Positions 10,066-21,609 of a stretch of 64,000 nt of DNA are shown here, in pieces. The stretch's first letter is position 1. The number at the start of each line of letters is the position of its first letter. The position numbers and the translations under genes were made by a program. Source of the stretch: Erwinia sp. S63 (GTDB lineage Bacteria; Pseudomonadota; Gammaproteobacteria; Enterobacterales; Enterobacteriaceae); the NCBI RefSeq assembly GCF_016625195.1, contig NZ_JACVUP010000005.1, forward strand, positions 1 through 64,000. The letters are read 5' to 3'. Under the pieces are notes generated by a model, which saw only the letters and a program-made list of their open reading frames with translations, was not told the origin of the DNA and searched no databases.

Positions 10066-10791
10066 ATGATTAGCCTGAAAAATGTTTCTAAGTGGTATGG
10101 TCACTTTCAGGTGCTGACCGACTGCTCCACCGAAGTGAAAAAAGGTGAAGTGGTGGTGGTCTGTGGACCGTCCGGCTCGGGTAAATCAACCTTGATTAAA
10201 ACGGTGAACGGTCTGGAACCGGTGCAGGAAGGCAGCATTCAGGTTAACGGCACCGAAGTGAACAACAAGAAAACCAACCTGGCGCAACTGCGCAGCAAGG
10301 TCGGCATGGTGTTCCAGCACTTCGAACTTTTCCCGCACCTCAGCATCGTCGATAATCTGGTGCTGGCGCAGGTCAAGGTGTTGAAGCGTGATAAAGCCGC
10401 TGCACGTGAGAAGGGCCTCAAGCTGCTGACGCGTGTTGGTCTGGCTGCGCATGCTGAGAAGTTCCCGGGACAGCTTTCTGGCGGCCAGCAGCAGCGTGTG
10501 GCGATTGCCCGCGCACTGTGCATGGACCCGATCGCCATGTTGTTCGATGAACCGACCTCTGCACTCGATCCAGAGATGATCAATGAAGTGCTGGACGTGA
10601 TGGTGGAGCTGGCGAACGAAGGCATGACCATGATGGTGGTCACGCACGAGATGGGCTTTGCGCGCAAAGTGGCTAATCGCGTGATCTTCATGGATGAAGG
10701 GAAAATTGTCGAAGACACCAATAAAGATGACTTCTTCAATAATCCGCAGTCTGACCGCGCGAAAGACTTCCTCGCCAAGATCCTGCATTAA
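10066..10791 (+). CDS. gltL: GltL, glutamate/aspartate ABC ATPase
   Basis: Drives GltJK with ATP. The 241-residue protein has Walker [10 protein letters not shown] (34-42), signature LSGGQQQR near 138, Walker [14 protein letters not shown] near 160 and the switch histidine in VVTHEMGFA, typical of the polar amino-acid subfamily. Its ATG directly follows the gltK stop, and it ends the operon. Confidence 0.95.
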   Translation: MISLKNVSKWYGHFQVLTDCSTEVKKGEVVVVCGPSGSGKSTLIKTVNGLEPVQEGSIQVNGTEVNNKKTNLAQLRSKVGMVFQHFELFPHLSIVDNLVLAQVKVLKRDKAAAREKGLKLLTRVGLAAHAEKFPGQLSGGQQQRVAIARALCMDPIAMLFDEPTSALDPEMINEVLDVMVELANEGMTMMVVTHEMGFARKVANRVIFMDEGKIVEDTNKDDFFNNPQSDRAKDFLAKILH

Positions 10792-10806
10792 TTAGCGCTA
10801 TCAATT

Positions 10807-10853
10807 GCGCCGCTGCATGGCTGAGGGTTTCCCCGTTACGCACGCAGCGGCGC
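10807..10853. terminator. Hairpin between convergent gltL and ybeL
   Basis: GCGCCGCTGC (10807-10816) pairs perfectly with GCAGCGGCGC (10844-10853) over a 27-base loop; GATTTT follows. It probably ends both convergent transcripts, although the T run is short. Confidence 0.55.
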
Positions 10854-10866
10854 GATTTTCCGCAAA

Positions 10867-11349
10867 TCAAGGCTCAAAAGGCTGACGCTGGAAATGATCG
10901 TGCCCGCATTCAGGGCAGCGCGTTAGGCTTTCCGGGGTATAAATCGCCCGGGTAAATCCACACTTCTCACACACCAGATTCCCCAACCCCACCACTTCAC
11001 CGCTCTGATAAACGCCATGATGACGCAGATCCTGAAACACCTCGCGCCACTCAAGCTGACTCTTATCGGTGATATCCGCCAGTTCTTTCCACACGCTTTC
11101 GCGGATCACCCGCAGAAACACGGAATCGCCGAGCACATCTGAAGATTCCTGATAGCTCAGTGCAAACTCATGTAAATCACGCCTGACCGCGCGCATCACC
11201 TCATTCACTTCAGCAGAGGTCAGCGTTTTTTTTGCTAATAAATCCTGCCGCGCTTCGGCGACCAACGCATCAACATCACGCTCGCCCTGCTCCAGCCGCT
11301 GGGTTAATACCGCTATCGTTGCACGATACTCCTGCGCCACGTTATTCAT
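10867..11349 (-). CDS. ybeL: YbeL, zinc-ribbon protein (DUF1451)
   Basis: Small cytoplasmic protein of unknown function, 160 residues as in E. coli. The N-terminal half is helical and charged. The C-terminal half holds a zinc ribbon with CxxC pairs in VCEKCGFTR and TRCPECGHDHF. It is convergent with gltL and divergent from leuS. Family membership is clear; a biochemical role is not known. Confidence 0.9.
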   Translation of the reverse strand: MNNVAQEYRATIAVLTQRLEQGERDVDALVAEARQDLLAKKTLTSAEVNEVMRAVRRDLHEFALSYQESSDVLGDSVFLRVIRESVWKELADITDKSQLEWREVFQDLRHHGVYQSGEVVGLGNLVCEKCGFTRAIYTPESLTRCPECGHDHFQRQPFEP

Positions 11350-11571
11350 TTTGTTCTCCTTTCCGCGGGAATAGCTAATAGTAAGTTTAGCTGTTCTGTC
11401 ATATTTGCCGTGGCGAAAGCGGAGGAAATCGCAAAAGGGTGAAAGCGGCGGCGCATTGAGCAGAAATCCTGTTAGCCGGGGCGTGAAATGTTGTTGAGGA
11501 AGAGCCTTATGGGTATGCTATGCGGATCTAAAAGTACGCAAAACGATTTTCATAAAGGACCACAGGCAGCC

Positions 11572-14154
11572 ATGCAAGAGCAATACCGCCCGGAAGAGAT
11601 AGAATCCCGCGTCCAAAAGCACTGGGACGAAAACGAAACCTTTAAAGTGACCGAGCAGGAAGGCAAAGAGAAATACTACTGCCTTTCCATGCTGCCCTAT
11701 CCTTCTGGCCGTCTACACATGGGCCACGTGCGTAACTACACCATTGGCGATGTGATTGCGCGTTATCAGCGCATGCTGGGTAAAAACGTCCTGCAGCCGA
11801 TTGGCTGGGATGCGTTTGGTCTGCCAGCCGAAGGGGCTGCGGTTAAAAATAACACCGCACCCGCGCCATGGACTTATGACAACATCGAATACATGAAGAA
11901 CCAGCTCAAACTGCTGGGCTTTGGCTATGACTGGAGCCGTGAATTGGCCACCTGTCAGCCAGAGTACTATCGCTGGGAACAGTGGTTCTTCACCAAGCTG
12001 TATGAAAAAGGCATGGTCTATAAAAAGACCTCCGCGGTGAACTGGTGCCCACACGACCAAACCGTGCTGGCCAACGAACAGGTTATCGATGGCTGCTGCT
12101 GGCGTTGCGACACCAAAGTTGAGCGCAAAGAGATTCCACAGTGGTTCGTGAAAATCACCGCGTATGCGGAAGAGCTACTGAACGATCTGGATAAGCTGGA
12201 AGACTGGCCTGAAACGGTCAAGACCATGCAGCGTAACTGGATTGGCCGTTCTGAAGGCGTGGAAATCACCTTCGACGTAGCCTACAGCGAAGAGAAATTG
12301 ACCGTGTATACCACGCGTCCTGACACCTTCCTCGGTGCGACCTACGTTGCTGTGGCGGCCGGTCACCCACTGGCGCGTCAGGCTGCGGCCAGCAACCCTG
12401 CGCTGTCTGACTTCATCGCCGAATGCAGCACCACTAAAGTGGCTGAAGCCGATATGGCGACGATGGAGAAGAAAGGCATGGCCACCGGCCTGTTTGCTAT
12501 CCATCCGCTGACAGGCGAAGAGATCCCAGTCTGGGTGGCTAACTTTGTCCTGATGGAGTACGGCACCGGCGCAGTAATGGCCGTTCCAGGCCATGACCAG
12601 CGTGACTGGGAATTCGCTACCAAGTACAACCTGAACATCAAGCCAGTGATCCTGAATCTGGATGGTTCAACGCCTGATCTGAGCGAAGCGGCGATGACCG
12701 ATAAAGGCGCGCTGTTCAACTCCGGTGAGTTCAACGGTCTGGATCATCAGGCGGGCTTCAACGCCATTGCTGATGCGCTGGCCGCGAAAGGCGTTGGCGT
12801 GCGTAAAGTGAACTATCGTCTGCGCGACTGGGGTGTATCCCGTCAGCGTTACTGGGGCGCGCCAATTCCAATGGTGACGCTGGAAGACGGCACCGTGATG
12901 CCAACACCAGAAGATCAGCTGCCGGTGATTCTGCCGGAAGATGTCGTCATGGACGGCATCACCAGCCCGATCAAAGCCGATCCTGAGTGGGCGAAAACCA
13001 CGGTCAACGGCCAGCCTGCGCTGCGCGAGACCGACACCTTCGACACCTTCATGGAGTCATCCTGGTACTACGCGCGTTACACCTGCGCTAACTACAACGA
13101 AGGCATGCTGGATCCAGCGGCCGCGAACTACTGGCTGCCGGTCGATCAGTATGTGGGTGGTATCGAACACGCCATCATGCACCTGATGTACTTCCGCTTC
13201 TACCACAAGCTGCTGCGCGATGCGGGCCTGGTGAACTCGGATGAGCCAGCCAAACGTCTGCTGTGTCAGGGTATGGTGCTGGCAGATGCGTTCTATTACA
13301 CCGGCACCAGCGGCGAGCGCAACTGGGTTTCTCCGGTTGACGTCACCGTTGAGCGCGATGAAAAAGGCCGTATTACCAAGGCTGTCGATAACGCGGGCCG
13401 CGAAGTGGTTTATGCCGGCATGAGCAAAATGTCGAAGTCGAAAAACAACGGCATCGATCCACAGCTGATGGTTGAACGTTACGGTGCCGATACCGTGCGT
13501 CTGTTCATGATGTTTGCTTCGCCAGCAGAGATGACGCTGGAATGGCAGGAATCTGGCGTTGAAGGTGCGAACCGCTTCCTGAAGCGCGTATGGAAACTGG
13601 CTTACGAACATGTGGCGAAAGGTGCCACCGTGGCGCTGGACCTCAATGCACTGAACGACGATCAGAAAGCGCTGCGTCGTGATCTGCACAAAACCATCGC
13701 TAAAGTGGCCGATGATGTGGGTCGTCGCCAGACCTTCAACACCGCTATCGCTGCCATCATGGAGTTGATGAACAAACTGACCCGTGCCCCGCAGGAGAGC
13801 GAGCAAGATCGCGCACTGATGCAGGAAGCGCTGGTGGCAGTTGTCCGTCTGCTGTATCCGTTCACGCCGCACGCCAGCTATGTTCTGTGGCAGGCACTGG
13901 GCGGAGAAGGTAACGTAGATGAAGCCAGCTGGCCGGTTGCGGATGAATCCGCGATGGTAGAAGATTCACTGCTGGTCGTTGTACAGGTGAATGGCAAAGT
14001 GCGCGGCAAGATTACCGTTGCGCCTGATGCTACGCAGGAGCAGGTTCAGGCGCGTGCTGCGCAGGAGCACATTGTGGCGAAATATCTGGAAGGCGTCACA
14101 CTTCGTAAAGTGATTTATGTCCCTGGCAAACTGCTTAACCTGGTCGTAGGTTAA
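11572..14154 (+). CDS. leuS: LeuS, leucyl-tRNA synthetase
   Basis: Class I synthetase that charges tRNA-Leu. The ATG at 11572 ([13 protein letters not shown]) gives 860 residues, exactly the E. coli length; an earlier in-frame ATG adds 28 unrelated residues. The HIGH-type motif is [11 protein letters not shown] (about 42-52). A zinc domain, the large editing domain with [12 protein letters not shown], the catalytic KMSKS motif near 619 and a C-terminal anticodon/L-rich domain ([12 protein letters not shown]) follow. It heads leuS-lptE-holA-nadD. Confidence 0.97.
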   Translation: MQEQYRPEEIESRVQKHWDENETFKVTEQEGKEKYYCLSMLPYPSGRLHMGHVRNYTIGDVIARYQRMLGKNVLQPIGWDAFGLPAEGAAVKNNTAPAPWTYDNIEYMKNQLKLLGFGYDWSRELATCQPEYYRWEQWFFTKLYEKGMVYKKTSAVNWCPHDQTVLANEQVIDGCCWRCDTKVERKEIPQWFVKITAYAEELLNDLDKLEDWPETVKTMQRNWIGRSEGVEITFDVAYSEEKLTVYTTRPDTFLGATYVAVAAGHPLARQAAASNPALSDFIAECSTTKVAEADMATMEKKGMATGLFAIHPLTGEEIPVWVANFVLMEYGTGAVMAVPGHDQRDWEFATKYNLNIKPVILNLDGSTPDLSEAAMTDKGALFNSGEFNGLDHQAGFNAIADALAAKGVGVRKVNYRLRDWGVSRQRYWGAPIPMVTLEDGTVMPTPEDQLPVILPEDVVMDGITSPIKADPEWAKTTVNGQPALRETDTFDTFMESSWYYARYTCANYNEGMLDPAAANYWLPVDQYVGGIEHAIMHLMYFRFYHKLLRDAGLVNSDEPAKRLLCQGMVLADAFYYTGTSGERNWVSPVDVTVERDEKGRITKAVDNAGREVVYAGMSKMSKSKNNGIDPQLMVERYGADTVRLFMMFASPAEMTLEWQESGVEGANRFLKRVWKLAYEHVAKGATVALDLNALNDDQKALRRDLHKTIAKVADDVGRRQTFNTAIAAIMELMNKLTRAPQESEQDRALMQEALVAVVRLLYPFTPHASYVLWQALGGEGNVDEASWPVADESAMVEDSLLVVVQVNGKVRGKITVAPDATQEQVQARAAQEHIVAKYLEGVTLRKVIYVPGKLLNLVVG

Positions 14155-14168
14155 GTTCAGGAGGAACT

Positions 14169-14768
14169 GTGCGACAACTGATTATCAGGCTGTTTGTCCT
14201 GCTTGCGGTGATGATCACCGCAGGCTGTGGTTTTCACCCGCGCGGCACCACCATGGTGCCAACCGAGATGAAAACGCTGATCGTCCAGAGTGGCGACCCG
14301 TATGGCCCACTGGCGCGCACCGTGCGCCAGCAGCTGCGCATCAATGATGTCACTATTGTTGATGACAGCAAAAAGGCCAGTGCCAAATATCCCACTCTGC
14401 GCTTAGGTGCAGAGATGCAGGGACGTGATACTGCATCGGTGTTTATCAGCGGTACCACTGCTGAGTATTCACTGGTGATGACAGTGACCGCGCAGGTTCT
14501 GATTCCGGGCAAAGGCATCTATCCGATCAGCACTACCGTGTACCGTTCTTTCTTCGACAACCCGAATGCCGCACTGGCGAAGGATGCCGAGCAGGACATG
14601 ATCGTGCAGGAGATGCGCCAGCGTGCCTCCGAGCAACTGGTGCGTAAACTGTTAACGGTTCATGCCGCGCAGGAAAGTAACAAAGACACGTTGCCAAAGC
14701 CGGAGATCATCGCACCGGGTGAGAATTCACCCGAAGTGCCGTCTTCGTCAGCAACCAGTCTGCAATGA
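14169..14768 (+). CDS. lptE: LptE, LPS-assembly lipoprotein
   Basis: Outer-membrane lipoprotein that plugs the LptD barrel and helps insert LPS. It starts with GTG at 14169 after a strong AGGAGG. The signal peptide ends in the lipobox ITAGC, so the lipidated cysteine is C20. The 199-residue product with HPRGTT after the cysteine matches the family, with a Ser/Pro-rich tail. The stop region overlaps holA by 4 bases (ATGA), coupling translation. Confidence 0.94.
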   Translation: MRQLIIRLFVLLAVMITAGCGFHPRGTTMVPTEMKTLIVQSGDPYGPLARTVRQQLRINDVTIVDDSKKASAKYPTLRLGAEMQGRDTASVFISGTTAEYSLVMTVTAQVLIPGKGIYPISTTVYRSFFDNPNAALAKDAEQDMIVQEMRQRASEQLVRKLLTVHAAQESNKDTLPKPEIIAPGENSPEVPSSSATSLQ

Positions 14769-15796
14769 TCAGGATTTATCCTGAACAACTGAGCGCGCAG
14801 CTTCGTGAGGGGCTGCGCGCCTGTTATTTTCTGACCGGCAATGAACCGCTGCTGATTCAGGAAAGTGCCGACGCCATTCGCGCGGCCTCCTCTTCTCAAG
14901 GCTTTGAAGAACACTTCAGTGTCACTCTCGATGCGCAAACCGACTGGGATGCGATCTTTACCAGCTGTCAGGCACTCAGCCTGTTCACGCAACGCCAGAC
15001 CTTAACCCTGCAACTGCCGGAAAACGGTGCCAATGCGGCGATGGCCGAGCAACTGGTTAAACTCGCCAGCCTGCTGCACAGCGATATCCTGCTGGTGCTG
15101 CGCATGGCAAAACTCACCAAAGCGCAGGAAAACAGCGCCTGGTTTAAAGCGCTCAGCGCTCATGCCGTGCTGGTTCCCTGCCAGACGCCCGAACAAGCGC
15201 AGCTACCGCGCTGGGTCGCGAGCCGTGCCAAAGCCATGAAGTTGAGTGTTGATGACGCGGCGATTCAACTGCTGTGCTACTGCTATGAAGGCAATCTGCT
15301 GGCGCTGGCGCAAGCGCTGGAACGTCTGTCACTGCTGTGGCCAGATGGCAAACTCACTCTGCCCCGCGTGGAAGACGCGGTAAATGACGCTGCACACTTT
15401 ACGCCCTTCCACTGGGTGGATGCCCTGCTGGCGGGCAAAAGTAAGCGCGCCCTGCATATTCTGCATCAGCTGGAAAAAGAAGATGCTGAAGGGGTGATTT
15501 TACTGCGTTCCCTGCAACGTGATTTACTGACGCTGCTGCATTTGCAGCGCAATCAGGGTAAACAGGGCCTGCGTGCGCTAATGGATCAACAGCGCATCTG
15601 GCAAAACCGTCGCGCACTGTTTACCGATGCGCTACAACGCCTTGATGCACGCCGTCTGCAACGCGCCGTCCATCTGCTCGCCGAACTGGAGCTGACCATG
15701 AAGCAGGATTACGGTCAAAACCTTTGGCCGCAGCTGGAGACCTTGTCGCTGCTGCTGTGTCACCGCGATTTTCCCCTAAGCTTTACTGATGTCTAA
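14765..15796 (+). CDS. holA: HolA, DNA polymerase III delta subunit
   Basis: Clamp-loader subunit that opens the beta sliding clamp. The 343-residue product starts MIRIYPEQL, as in E. coli, followed by the family motif [17 protein letters not shown]. The AAA-like fold lacks a Walker A motif, as expected for delta. It overlaps lptE by 4 bases and nadD by 8. Confidence 0.95.
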   Translation: MIRIYPEQLSAQLREGLRACYFLTGNEPLLIQESADAIRAASSSQGFEEHFSVTLDAQTDWDAIFTSCQALSLFTQRQTLTLQLPENGANAAMAEQLVKLASLLHSDILLVLRMAKLTKAQENSAWFKALSAHAVLVPCQTPEQAQLPRWVASRAKAMKLSVDDAAIQLLCYCYEGNLLALAQALERLSLLWPDGKLTLPRVEDAVNDAAHFTPFHWVDALLAGKSKRALHILHQLEKEDAEGVILLRSLQRDLLTLLHLQRNQGKQGLRALMDQQRIWQNRRALFTDALQRLDARRLQRAVHLLAELELTMKQDYGQNLWPQLETLSLLLCHRDFPLSFTDV

Positions 15797-16433
15797 ACTC
15801 TACGCGCTGTTCGGCGGCACCTTCGACCCTATCCACTTTGGGCATCTGCGCCCGGTGGAAGCACTGGCGCAACAGGTGGGGCTGAAAAAGGTCACGCTGC
15901 TGCCGAATAACGTGCCACCACATCGCCCACAGCCTGAAGCCAGTGCCCGGCAACGCGTGGAAATGCTGCGCTGTGCCATTGCGACTCGCCCCCTGTTTGA
16001 TATTGATACGCGAGAGCTGGAGCGGGATACGCCGTCATGGACGGTGGCAACCCTTGAAGCACTCCGTGCGGAACGCGGTGCAGAACAGCCCCTCGGGTTT
16101 ATCATCGGACAAGATTCTCTGCTAACGTTAGCCAAATGGCATCGCTGGCAGGATCTCCTCTCTTTGTGCCATCTGTTGGTGTGCCAGCGACCGGGCTATG
16201 CGACGCAGATGGAAACGCCTAAGATGCAGCAGTGGCTGGATGTGCATCGTGCACAGCACGCTGAACAGTTGCATCAATCTCCGGCAGGCCTTATCTGGCT
16301 GGCTGATACGCCGCTGTTCGACATCTCCGCCACGGAAATACGCCAGCGTCGCCATCAGGGGCAATCCTGCACCGATCTGCTGCCCGATGCGGTTATCGAT
16401 TATATCGATCGCGCTGGCTTATATCGCGGTTGA
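15789..16433 (+). CDS. nadD: NadD, nicotinate-nucleotide adenylyltransferase
   Basis: Converts nicotinate mononucleotide and ATP to deamido-NAD. The nucleotidyltransferase motif [11 protein letters not shown] covers residues 9-19, and the second signature is ISATEIRQR near 180. The 214-residue length is normal. It overlaps the holA end by 8 bases and is the last gene of the leuS operon. Confidence 0.95.
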   Translation: MSKLYALFGGTFDPIHFGHLRPVEALAQQVGLKKVTLLPNNVPPHRPQPEASARQRVEMLRCAIATRPLFDIDTRELERDTPSWTVATLEALRAERGAEQPLGFIIGQDSLLTLAKWHRWQDLLSLCHLLVCQRPGYATQMETPKMQQWLDVHRAQHAEQLHQSPAGLIWLADTPLFDISATEIRQRRHQGQSCTDLLPDAVIDYIDRAGLYRG

Positions 16434-16441
16434 TCGTTGCG

Positions 16442-16450
16442 TGCTATACT
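16442..16450 (+). promoter_or_regulatory. Extended -10 promoter before rsfS
   Basis: TGCTATACT is a good extended -10 element 75 bp before rsfS; no clear -35 is visible, which extended -10 promoters tolerate. It would drive the rsfS-rlmH-mrdA-mrdB-rlpA operon. Confidence 0.5.
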
Positions 16451-16524
16451 GCGCCGCTTCATTTTAGGCTATGTTTTCCGGGCATTCAGCCTTCTCGTAA
16501 TCACCTGTTTTTAAGGGGAACCTT

Positions 16525-16842
16525 TTGCAAGGTAAAGCACTCCAAGATTTCGTTATTGATAAGATTGACGATATTAAAGGCCAGGACATCATTGCTGTTG
16601 ATGTGCAGGGCAAATCGAGCATCACCGATTGCATGATCATCTGCACCGGCACGTCGACGCGTCACGTCGTTTCGATCGCCGATCACGTGGTTCAGGAATC
16701 CCGTGCCGCGGGTTTGAAACCGCTGGGCGTCGATGGTAAAGCTGCCGCTGATTGGGTCGTCGTTGATCTTGGCGAAGTGATCGTACACGTGATGCAGGAA
16801 GAGAGCCGCCAGCTGTATGAGCTGGAAAAGCTCTGGAGCTAA
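16525..16842 (+). CDS. rsfS: RsfS, ribosomal silencing factor
   Basis: Binds L14 of the 50S subunit and blocks subunit joining when nutrients are short. The 105 residues match E. coli RsfS (YbeB) along the whole length ([31 protein letters not shown]). Translation starts at a TTG after AAGGGG, also used in E. coli. RlmH starts 3 bp after its stop. Confidence 0.96.
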   Translation: MQGKALQDFVIDKIDDIKGQDIIAVDVQGKSSITDCMIICTGTSTRHVVSIADHVVQESRAAGLKPLGVDGKAAADWVVVDLGEVIVHVMQEESRQLYELEKLWS

Positions 16843-16845
16843 GCC

Positions 16846-17316
16846 TTGAAACTGCAGCTTGTAGCCGTCGGCACCAAAATGCCCGACTGGGTTCAGACCG
16901 GTTTCATGGAATATCTGCGCCGCTTCCCCAAGGATATGCCGTTTGAACTGACCGAAGTGTCCGCGGGTAAACGTGGCAAGAACGCTGACATCAAGCGCAT
17001 CCTGGAAAAAGAGGGTGAAGCGATGTTAGCGGCTGTCGGTAAAGGCAATCGCATCGTCACGCTGGATATTCCAGGGCAGCCGTGGGAAACCCCTCAGCTG
17101 GCACAACAGCTTGAGCGCTGGAAACAGGATGGCCGCGATGTCAGCTTGTTGATTGGCGGTCCGGAAGGACTGGCGCCGGCCTGTAAAGCCGCTGCCGAGC
17201 AGAGCTGGTCGCTGTCCACGTTGACGCTGCCGCATCCGCTGGTGCGTGTGCTGGTTGCTGAAAGCCTGTATCGTGCCTGGAGCATCACCACGAATCATCC
17301 TTATCACCGTGAATAA
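16846..17316 (+). CDS. rlmH: RlmH, 23S rRNA pseudouridine-1915 N3-methyltransferase
   Basis: SPOUT-class methyltransferase that modifies pseudouridine 1915 on the assembled 70S ribosome. It has 156 residues, one more than I recall for E. coli, through a Gly inserted in AVGKGNRIV. The knot motifs LLIGGPEGL and [19 protein letters not shown] are intact. It starts with TTG directly after rsfS. Confidence 0.95.
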   Translation: MKLQLVAVGTKMPDWVQTGFMEYLRRFPKDMPFELTEVSAGKRGKNADIKRILEKEGEAMLAAVGKGNRIVTLDIPGQPWETPQLAQQLERWKQDGRDVSLLIGGPEGLAPACKAAAEQSWSLSTLTLPHPLVRVLVAESLYRAWSITTNHPYHRE

Positions 17317-17350
17317 ACGCCTGACAACCTCCAGACAATAAACGCAGCGG

Positions 17351-19255
17351 ATGAAATTACAGAGCAACGCCTTTCGCGATTACACTGCCGAACAGAAACT
17401 CTTTGTCCGCCGGGCTTTGGTGGCTTTTGTTGGCATTTTCCTGCTCTCCAGCGTGCTGGTGGTCAACCTCTATCACCTGCAAATCCTGCGTTTCGACGAT
17501 TACAGCACCCGTTCCAATGAGAACCGCATCAAGCTGGTGCCTGTAGCGCCCAGCCGCGGCATCATCTTTGATCGTAATGGCGTCCCGCTGGCGCTGAACC
17601 GCACCATTTATCAGGCCGAACTGGTACCTGAAAAAGTCGATGATCTTAAACAGACGTTGCAGGACCTGCGCCCGGTGCTGGATCTGACGGACGACGATCT
17701 CGACGCCTTTGAAAAAGAGCGTAAGCGCTCACGCCGTTTCACCTCTATTCCAGTTAAAACCGCGCTCAATGAAGTACAGGTGGCGCGTTTCGCCGTCAAT
17801 CAGTACCGCTTCCCCGGCGTGGAAGTGAAGGGTTACCAACGCCGCTATTATCCTTACGGTCAGACGCTGACCCATGTGGTGGGCTACGTCTCTAAAATTA
17901 ACGATCGCGACGTTAAGCGCCTCGATGATGAAGGTAAATGGCCTAACTATGCGGCAACGCATGATATCGGCAAGTTGGGCATCGAAAACTATTACGAAGA
18001 TGTGCTGCATGGCAAAACCGGCTACGAAGAGGTTGAAGTGAACAACCGCGGCCGGGTGATCCGCCAGTTGCACGAGCAATCCCCGCAGGCCGGCCGCGAT
18101 ATCTACCTGACCGTCGACCTGAAACTGCAGCAGTACATCGAAACCCTGTTGACCGGCAGCCGTGCGGCGGTGGTGGTGAGCGATCCGCGTACCGGTGAAA
18201 TTCTGGCGCTGGTGTCCACCCCTAGCTATGACCCCAATCTGTTTGTCGATGGTATCTCCAGTAAGGATTACAAAGCCCTGCTGAGCGATGAGAACCGTCC
18301 ACTGTATAACCGCGCGTTACAGGCTTCTTACCCACCCGCCTCAACGGTGAAACCTTATGTTGCCGTCTCTGCGCTGAGTGCAGGCGTTATTAACCGCAAC
18401 ACCAGCCTGTTTGACCCCGGCTGGTGGCAGTTGCCCGGCTCTGAAAAGCGCTACCGCGACTGGAAAAAATGGGGACACGGCCGTCTGAATGTGACCAAGT
18501 CGCTGGAAGAGTCTGCCGATACCTTCTTCTATCAGGTCGCCTACGACATGGGCATTGATCGCCTGTCAGAGTGGATGACCAAATTTGGCTATGGCCATCG
18601 CACCGGTATTGATTTGCCGCAGGAAAGTCCCGGCAACATGCCAACGCGTGAGTGGAAACTGAAGCGCTTTAAGAAGCCGTGGTATCAGGGTGACACCATT
18701 CCGGTGGGCATTGGCCAGGGTTACTGGACCGCAACCCCGGTACAGATGAACAAAGCCATGATGATTCTGATTAATGACGGCATTATCAAAGTGCCGCATC
18801 TACTGCGCGCCACCCGTGAAGGTCAGGCCATGGTGCCGTATCGCCAGCCGCCGGATGCGCCGATTGGCGACATTCATTCAGGATACTGGGAAATTGCCAA
18901 AGATGGCATGTACGGCGTGGCGAACCGCGCTAATGGTACGGCGCACAAAAGTTTTGCCGATGCGCCTTACAAAATTGCCGCGAAATCCGGTACTGCGCAG
19001 GTATTCGGTCTGAAAGAGAACGAGACCTATAACGCGCACAAAATTGCTGAACGCTTGCGTGACCATAAACTGATGACGGCTTTCGCGCCTTACGACAAAC
19101 CGCGCGTTGCCGTGACCATGATTCTGGAGAACGGCGGTGCCGGCCCTGCAGTGGGTACGGTGATGCGTCAGATTCTCGACCACATAATGCTAGGCGACAA
19201 CAATACCGTGCTGCCTGAAGCCGCACCTACGCCGCCTGGCTACGAAGGTGAATAA
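17351..19255 (+). CDS. mrdA: MrdA (PBP2), elongasome transpeptidase
   Basis: Class B penicillin-binding protein that cross-links lateral-wall peptidoglycan with RodA. The 634-residue protein has a short cytoplasmic N-terminus, one membrane helix (about 22-42) and a PBP dimer domain. The transpeptidase nucleophile is in STVK (serine near 331; YPPASTVKP), followed by SAD and KSGTAQ. RodA starts 2 bp downstream. Confidence 0.96.
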   Translation: MKLQSNAFRDYTAEQKLFVRRALVAFVGIFLLSSVLVVNLYHLQILRFDDYSTRSNENRIKLVPVAPSRGIIFDRNGVPLALNRTIYQAELVPEKVDDLKQTLQDLRPVLDLTDDDLDAFEKERKRSRRFTSIPVKTALNEVQVARFAVNQYRFPGVEVKGYQRRYYPYGQTLTHVVGYVSKINDRDVKRLDDEGKWPNYAATHDIGKLGIENYYEDVLHGKTGYEEVEVNNRGRVIRQLHEQSPQAGRDIYLTVDLKLQQYIETLLTGSRAAVVVSDPRTGEILALVSTPSYDPNLFVDGISSKDYKALLSDENRPLYNRALQASYPPASTVKPYVAVSALSAGVINRNTSLFDPGWWQLPGSEKRYRDWKKWGHGRLNVTKSLEESADTFFYQVAYDMGIDRLSEWMTKFGYGHRTGIDLPQESPGNMPTREWKLKRFKKPWYQGDTIPVGIGQGYWTATPVQMNKAMMILINDGIIKVPHLLRATREGQAMVPYRQPPDAPIGDIHSGYWEIAKDGMYGVANRANGTAHKSFADAPYKIAAKSGTAQVFGLKENETYNAHKIAERLRDHKLMTAFAPYDKPRVAVTMILENGGAGPAVGTVMRQILDHIMLGDNNTVLPEAAPTPPGYEGE

Positions 19256-19257
19256 AG

Positions 19258-20376
19258 ATGTCCATGAACGATAGCCCGCAGAAAAGATCGATCTGGACGC
19301 GTATCCATATCGATCCCCTGTTTATGCTGATCATCCTTGCGCTACTGACCTACAGCGCCATCGTTATCTGGAGCGCCAGCGGTCAGGATCCGGGCATGAT
19401 GGAACGTAAACTCGGTCAGATTGCCATGGGTATTATTATCATGCTGGTGATGGCGCAGGTGCCGCCGCGCGTGTATGAAAGTTGGGCACCCTATCTCTAT
19501 ATTGTTTGCGTGATATTACTGGTGGCGGTGGATGCCTTTGGCCATATCAGCAAAGGGGCGCAGCGCTGGCTCGATCTTGGCTTTGTGCGTTTCCAGCCCT
19601 CCGAGATAGCCAAAATAGCGGTGCCGCTGATGGTGGCACGCTTTATTAACCGCGATGTCTGCCCACCGACGCTAAAAAATACCGGCATTGCGCTGGTGTT
19701 GATCTTCATGCCAACGCTGTTAGTGGCGGCACAGCCTGACCTCGGCACCTCGATTCTGATCGCCGCGTCCGGCCTGTTTGTGCTGTTCCTGTCGGGGATG
19801 AGCTGGAAGCTGATTGCTGTGGCGGTTCTGCTGGTGGCGGCTTTTATTCCGGTGCTGTGGTTCTTCCTGATGCATGATTATCAGCGCGACCGCGTGATGA
19901 TGCTGCTCGATCCAGAGAGTGACCCGCTCGGTGCTGGTTATCACATTATTCAGTCCAAGATTGCAATAGGTTCAGGTGGTTTGCGTGGTAAAGGCTGGCT
20001 GCATGGCACCCAGTCACAGCTGGAGTTTTTGCCTGAGCGTCACACCGACTTTATCTTTGCGGTACTGGCAGAAGAACTCGGCCTGGTGGGCGTATTAGTC
20101 CTGCTGGTGCTGTATCTGCTACTGATTTTGCGTGGCCTGATTGTTGCGGCGCGCGCGCAAACCACCTTTGGTCGCGTGATGGCCGGTGGTTTGATGTTGA
20201 TTTTATTCGTCTATGTTTTCGTTAACATTGGTATGGTAAGTGGTATCTTACCCGTGGTCGGTGTTCCGCTGCCGCTGGTGAGCTACGGCGGGTCGGCGTT
20301 GATTGTATTAATGGCCGGATTTGGCATCGTGATGTCGATCCATACTCATCGAAAAATGTTATCTAAAAGCGTTTAA
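19258..20376 (+). CDS. mrdB: MrdB/RodA, SEDS peptidoglycan glycosyltransferase
   Basis: Polymerises lipid II into glycan strands during cell elongation, in complex with PBP2. The 372-residue polytopic protein has about ten membrane helices and the SEDS signatures [21 protein letters not shown] and the C-terminal [14 protein letters not shown]. The start MSMNDSPQ is followed by a family-typical cytoplasmic N-terminus. Confidence 0.96.
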   Translation: MSMNDSPQKRSIWTRIHIDPLFMLIILALLTYSAIVIWSASGQDPGMMERKLGQIAMGIIIMLVMAQVPPRVYESWAPYLYIVCVILLVAVDAFGHISKGAQRWLDLGFVRFQPSEIAKIAVPLMVARFINRDVCPPTLKNTGIALVLIFMPTLLVAAQPDLGTSILIAASGLFVLFLSGMSWKLIAVAVLLVAAFIPVLWFFLMHDYQRDRVMMLLDPESDPLGAGYHIIQSKIAIGSGGLRGKGWLHGTQSQLEFLPERHTDFIFAVLAEELGLVGVLVLLVLYLLLILRGLIVAARAQTTFGRVMAGGLMLILFVYVFVNIGMVSGILPVVGVPLPLVSYGGSALIVLMAGFGIVMSIHTHRKMLSKSV

Positions 20377-20386
20377 GAGGCTGCAC

Positions 20387-21487
20387 ATGCGTAAGGATTG
20401 GCTTGGGGTTGCACTGGCATCATTGGTACTGGCTGCCTGTTCCGCACCGGAACAGCAGAATAATACTGCGCCACCGCAGCCGGCCTATAATGGCCCGGTG
20501 GTGGAAATCCCAGGCGTTGAACCGCGCTATGAACCGATCAATCCTTCTACCAGCCAGGATTACAGCGTTAATGGTAAAAATTATCGCGTAATCAAGGATC
20601 CTTCGAACTTCAGCGAAGTTGGACTGGCCACCTGGTACGGTGCAGAAGCACAAGGTAATCGCACAGCAATTGGCGAATCTTACGATCCAGACGCCTTAAC
20701 TGCGGCACACCCAACTCTGCCACTGCCAAGCTATGTGCGCGTCACTAACCTCGCCAATGGTCGCCAGATCGTGGTGCGTGTTAATGACCGTGGTCCGTAT
20801 ACCCCCGGCCGCATCATTGACCTGTCACGCGCAGCAGGCGACCGTTTAAATATCTCGAATAATTCGCGTGTTCGCGTGGATTACATCAAAGTCGCACCGG
20901 ATGGTTCTGTTTCCGGCCCCGGCACCATTGGCACTACAGTAGCGAAGCAGAGTTACGCCCTGCCCGCGCGCCCGGATCTTAACGGCGGCATGGTGATGAT
21001 GGGTGGCAGCGCCAATACCACGCCAGCGCCTGCACCACAGGATGTTCGCGCAGTCGATAACAGCACCCTGCAGAGTAACGGTGGCCTCGGTGCCCCGGTG
21101 CAGAGCAGCGGTTTCCTCGGCGCGCCTCAGCCTCTAGCAAACGGTGTACTGGAAGGCAGTGAACCGGCCGCCACGCCTGTGCAGGCAACATCCGCTGCGC
21201 CTGTCGCGGCACCGGTTTCTGCTCCAGCCAGCGCTGCACCTCAGAGTACGCATACCGCCGGTGGTTATGTCGTTCAGGTCGGTGCGGTCAATGATGCGGC
21301 GCGCGCCCGTCAACTGGCGACCAGCCTGGGTAAACGTTTTGGCGTGCCTGGAAACGTGGAAGCCAATGGCAACGTTTATCGTATTCAACTCGGTGGTTAC
21401 AGTAGCCGGGCGGAAGCCGCTGCGTTGCAACAGCGTCTGACCACTGAAGCACAGATGAGCTCATTTATTACAACTGCCCGTCCGTAA
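20387..21487 (+). CDS. rlpA: RlpA, septal lytic transglycosylase lipoprotein
   Basis: Outer-membrane lipoprotein that acts on denuded glycan at the septum. The signal peptide ends in the lipobox LAAC (cysteine near 18). The double-psi barrel with GLATWYGAEAQGNRTA and VRVNDRGPYTPGRIIDLSRAA carries the catalytic region. A long Ala/Pro-rich linker (about 190-290) leads to a C-terminal SPOR domain (GGYVVQVGAVNDAARARQLA). It is the last gene of the mrd operon. Confidence 0.93.
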   Translation: MRKDWLGVALASLVLAACSAPEQQNNTAPPQPAYNGPVVEIPGVEPRYEPINPSTSQDYSVNGKNYRVIKDPSNFSEVGLATWYGAEAQGNRTAIGESYDPDALTAAHPTLPLPSYVRVTNLANGRQIVVRVNDRGPYTPGRIIDLSRAAGDRLNISNNSRVRVDYIKVAPDGSVSGPGTIGTTVAKQSYALPARPDLNGGMVMMGGSANTTPAPAPQDVRAVDNSTLQSNGGLGAPVQSSGFLGAPQPLANGVLEGSEPAATPVQATSAAPVAAPVSAPASAAPQSTHTAGGYVVQVGAVNDAARARQLATSLGKRFGVPGNVEANGNVYRIQLGGYSSRAEAAALQQRLTTEAQMSSFITTARP

Positions 21488-21501
21488 TGTCACGGGCAGT
21501 T
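21472..21501 (+). terminator. Hairpin over the rlpA stop
   Basis: AACTGCCCGT and ACGGGCAGTT pair perfectly (10 bp) across a 10-base loop that contains the stop codon; ACCTTT follows. Probably a 3'-end or termination hairpin. Confidence 0.5.
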
Positions 21502-21554
21502 ACCTTTACTGCTGAAACTGATTTGCAAAGCAAGATGTCGCTCGATCGGGCGTT

Positions 21555-21563
21555 TGCTATAGT
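21555..21563 (+). promoter_or_regulatory. Extended -10 promoter of dacA
   Basis: TGCTATAGT is an extended -10 element 47 bp before the dacA start; no strong -35 is seen. Confidence 0.5.
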
Positions 21564-21609
21564 AAGGCACTTTTTTCACTCTTAGCCCACGGATGTTGTA
21601 GTCCTTAAC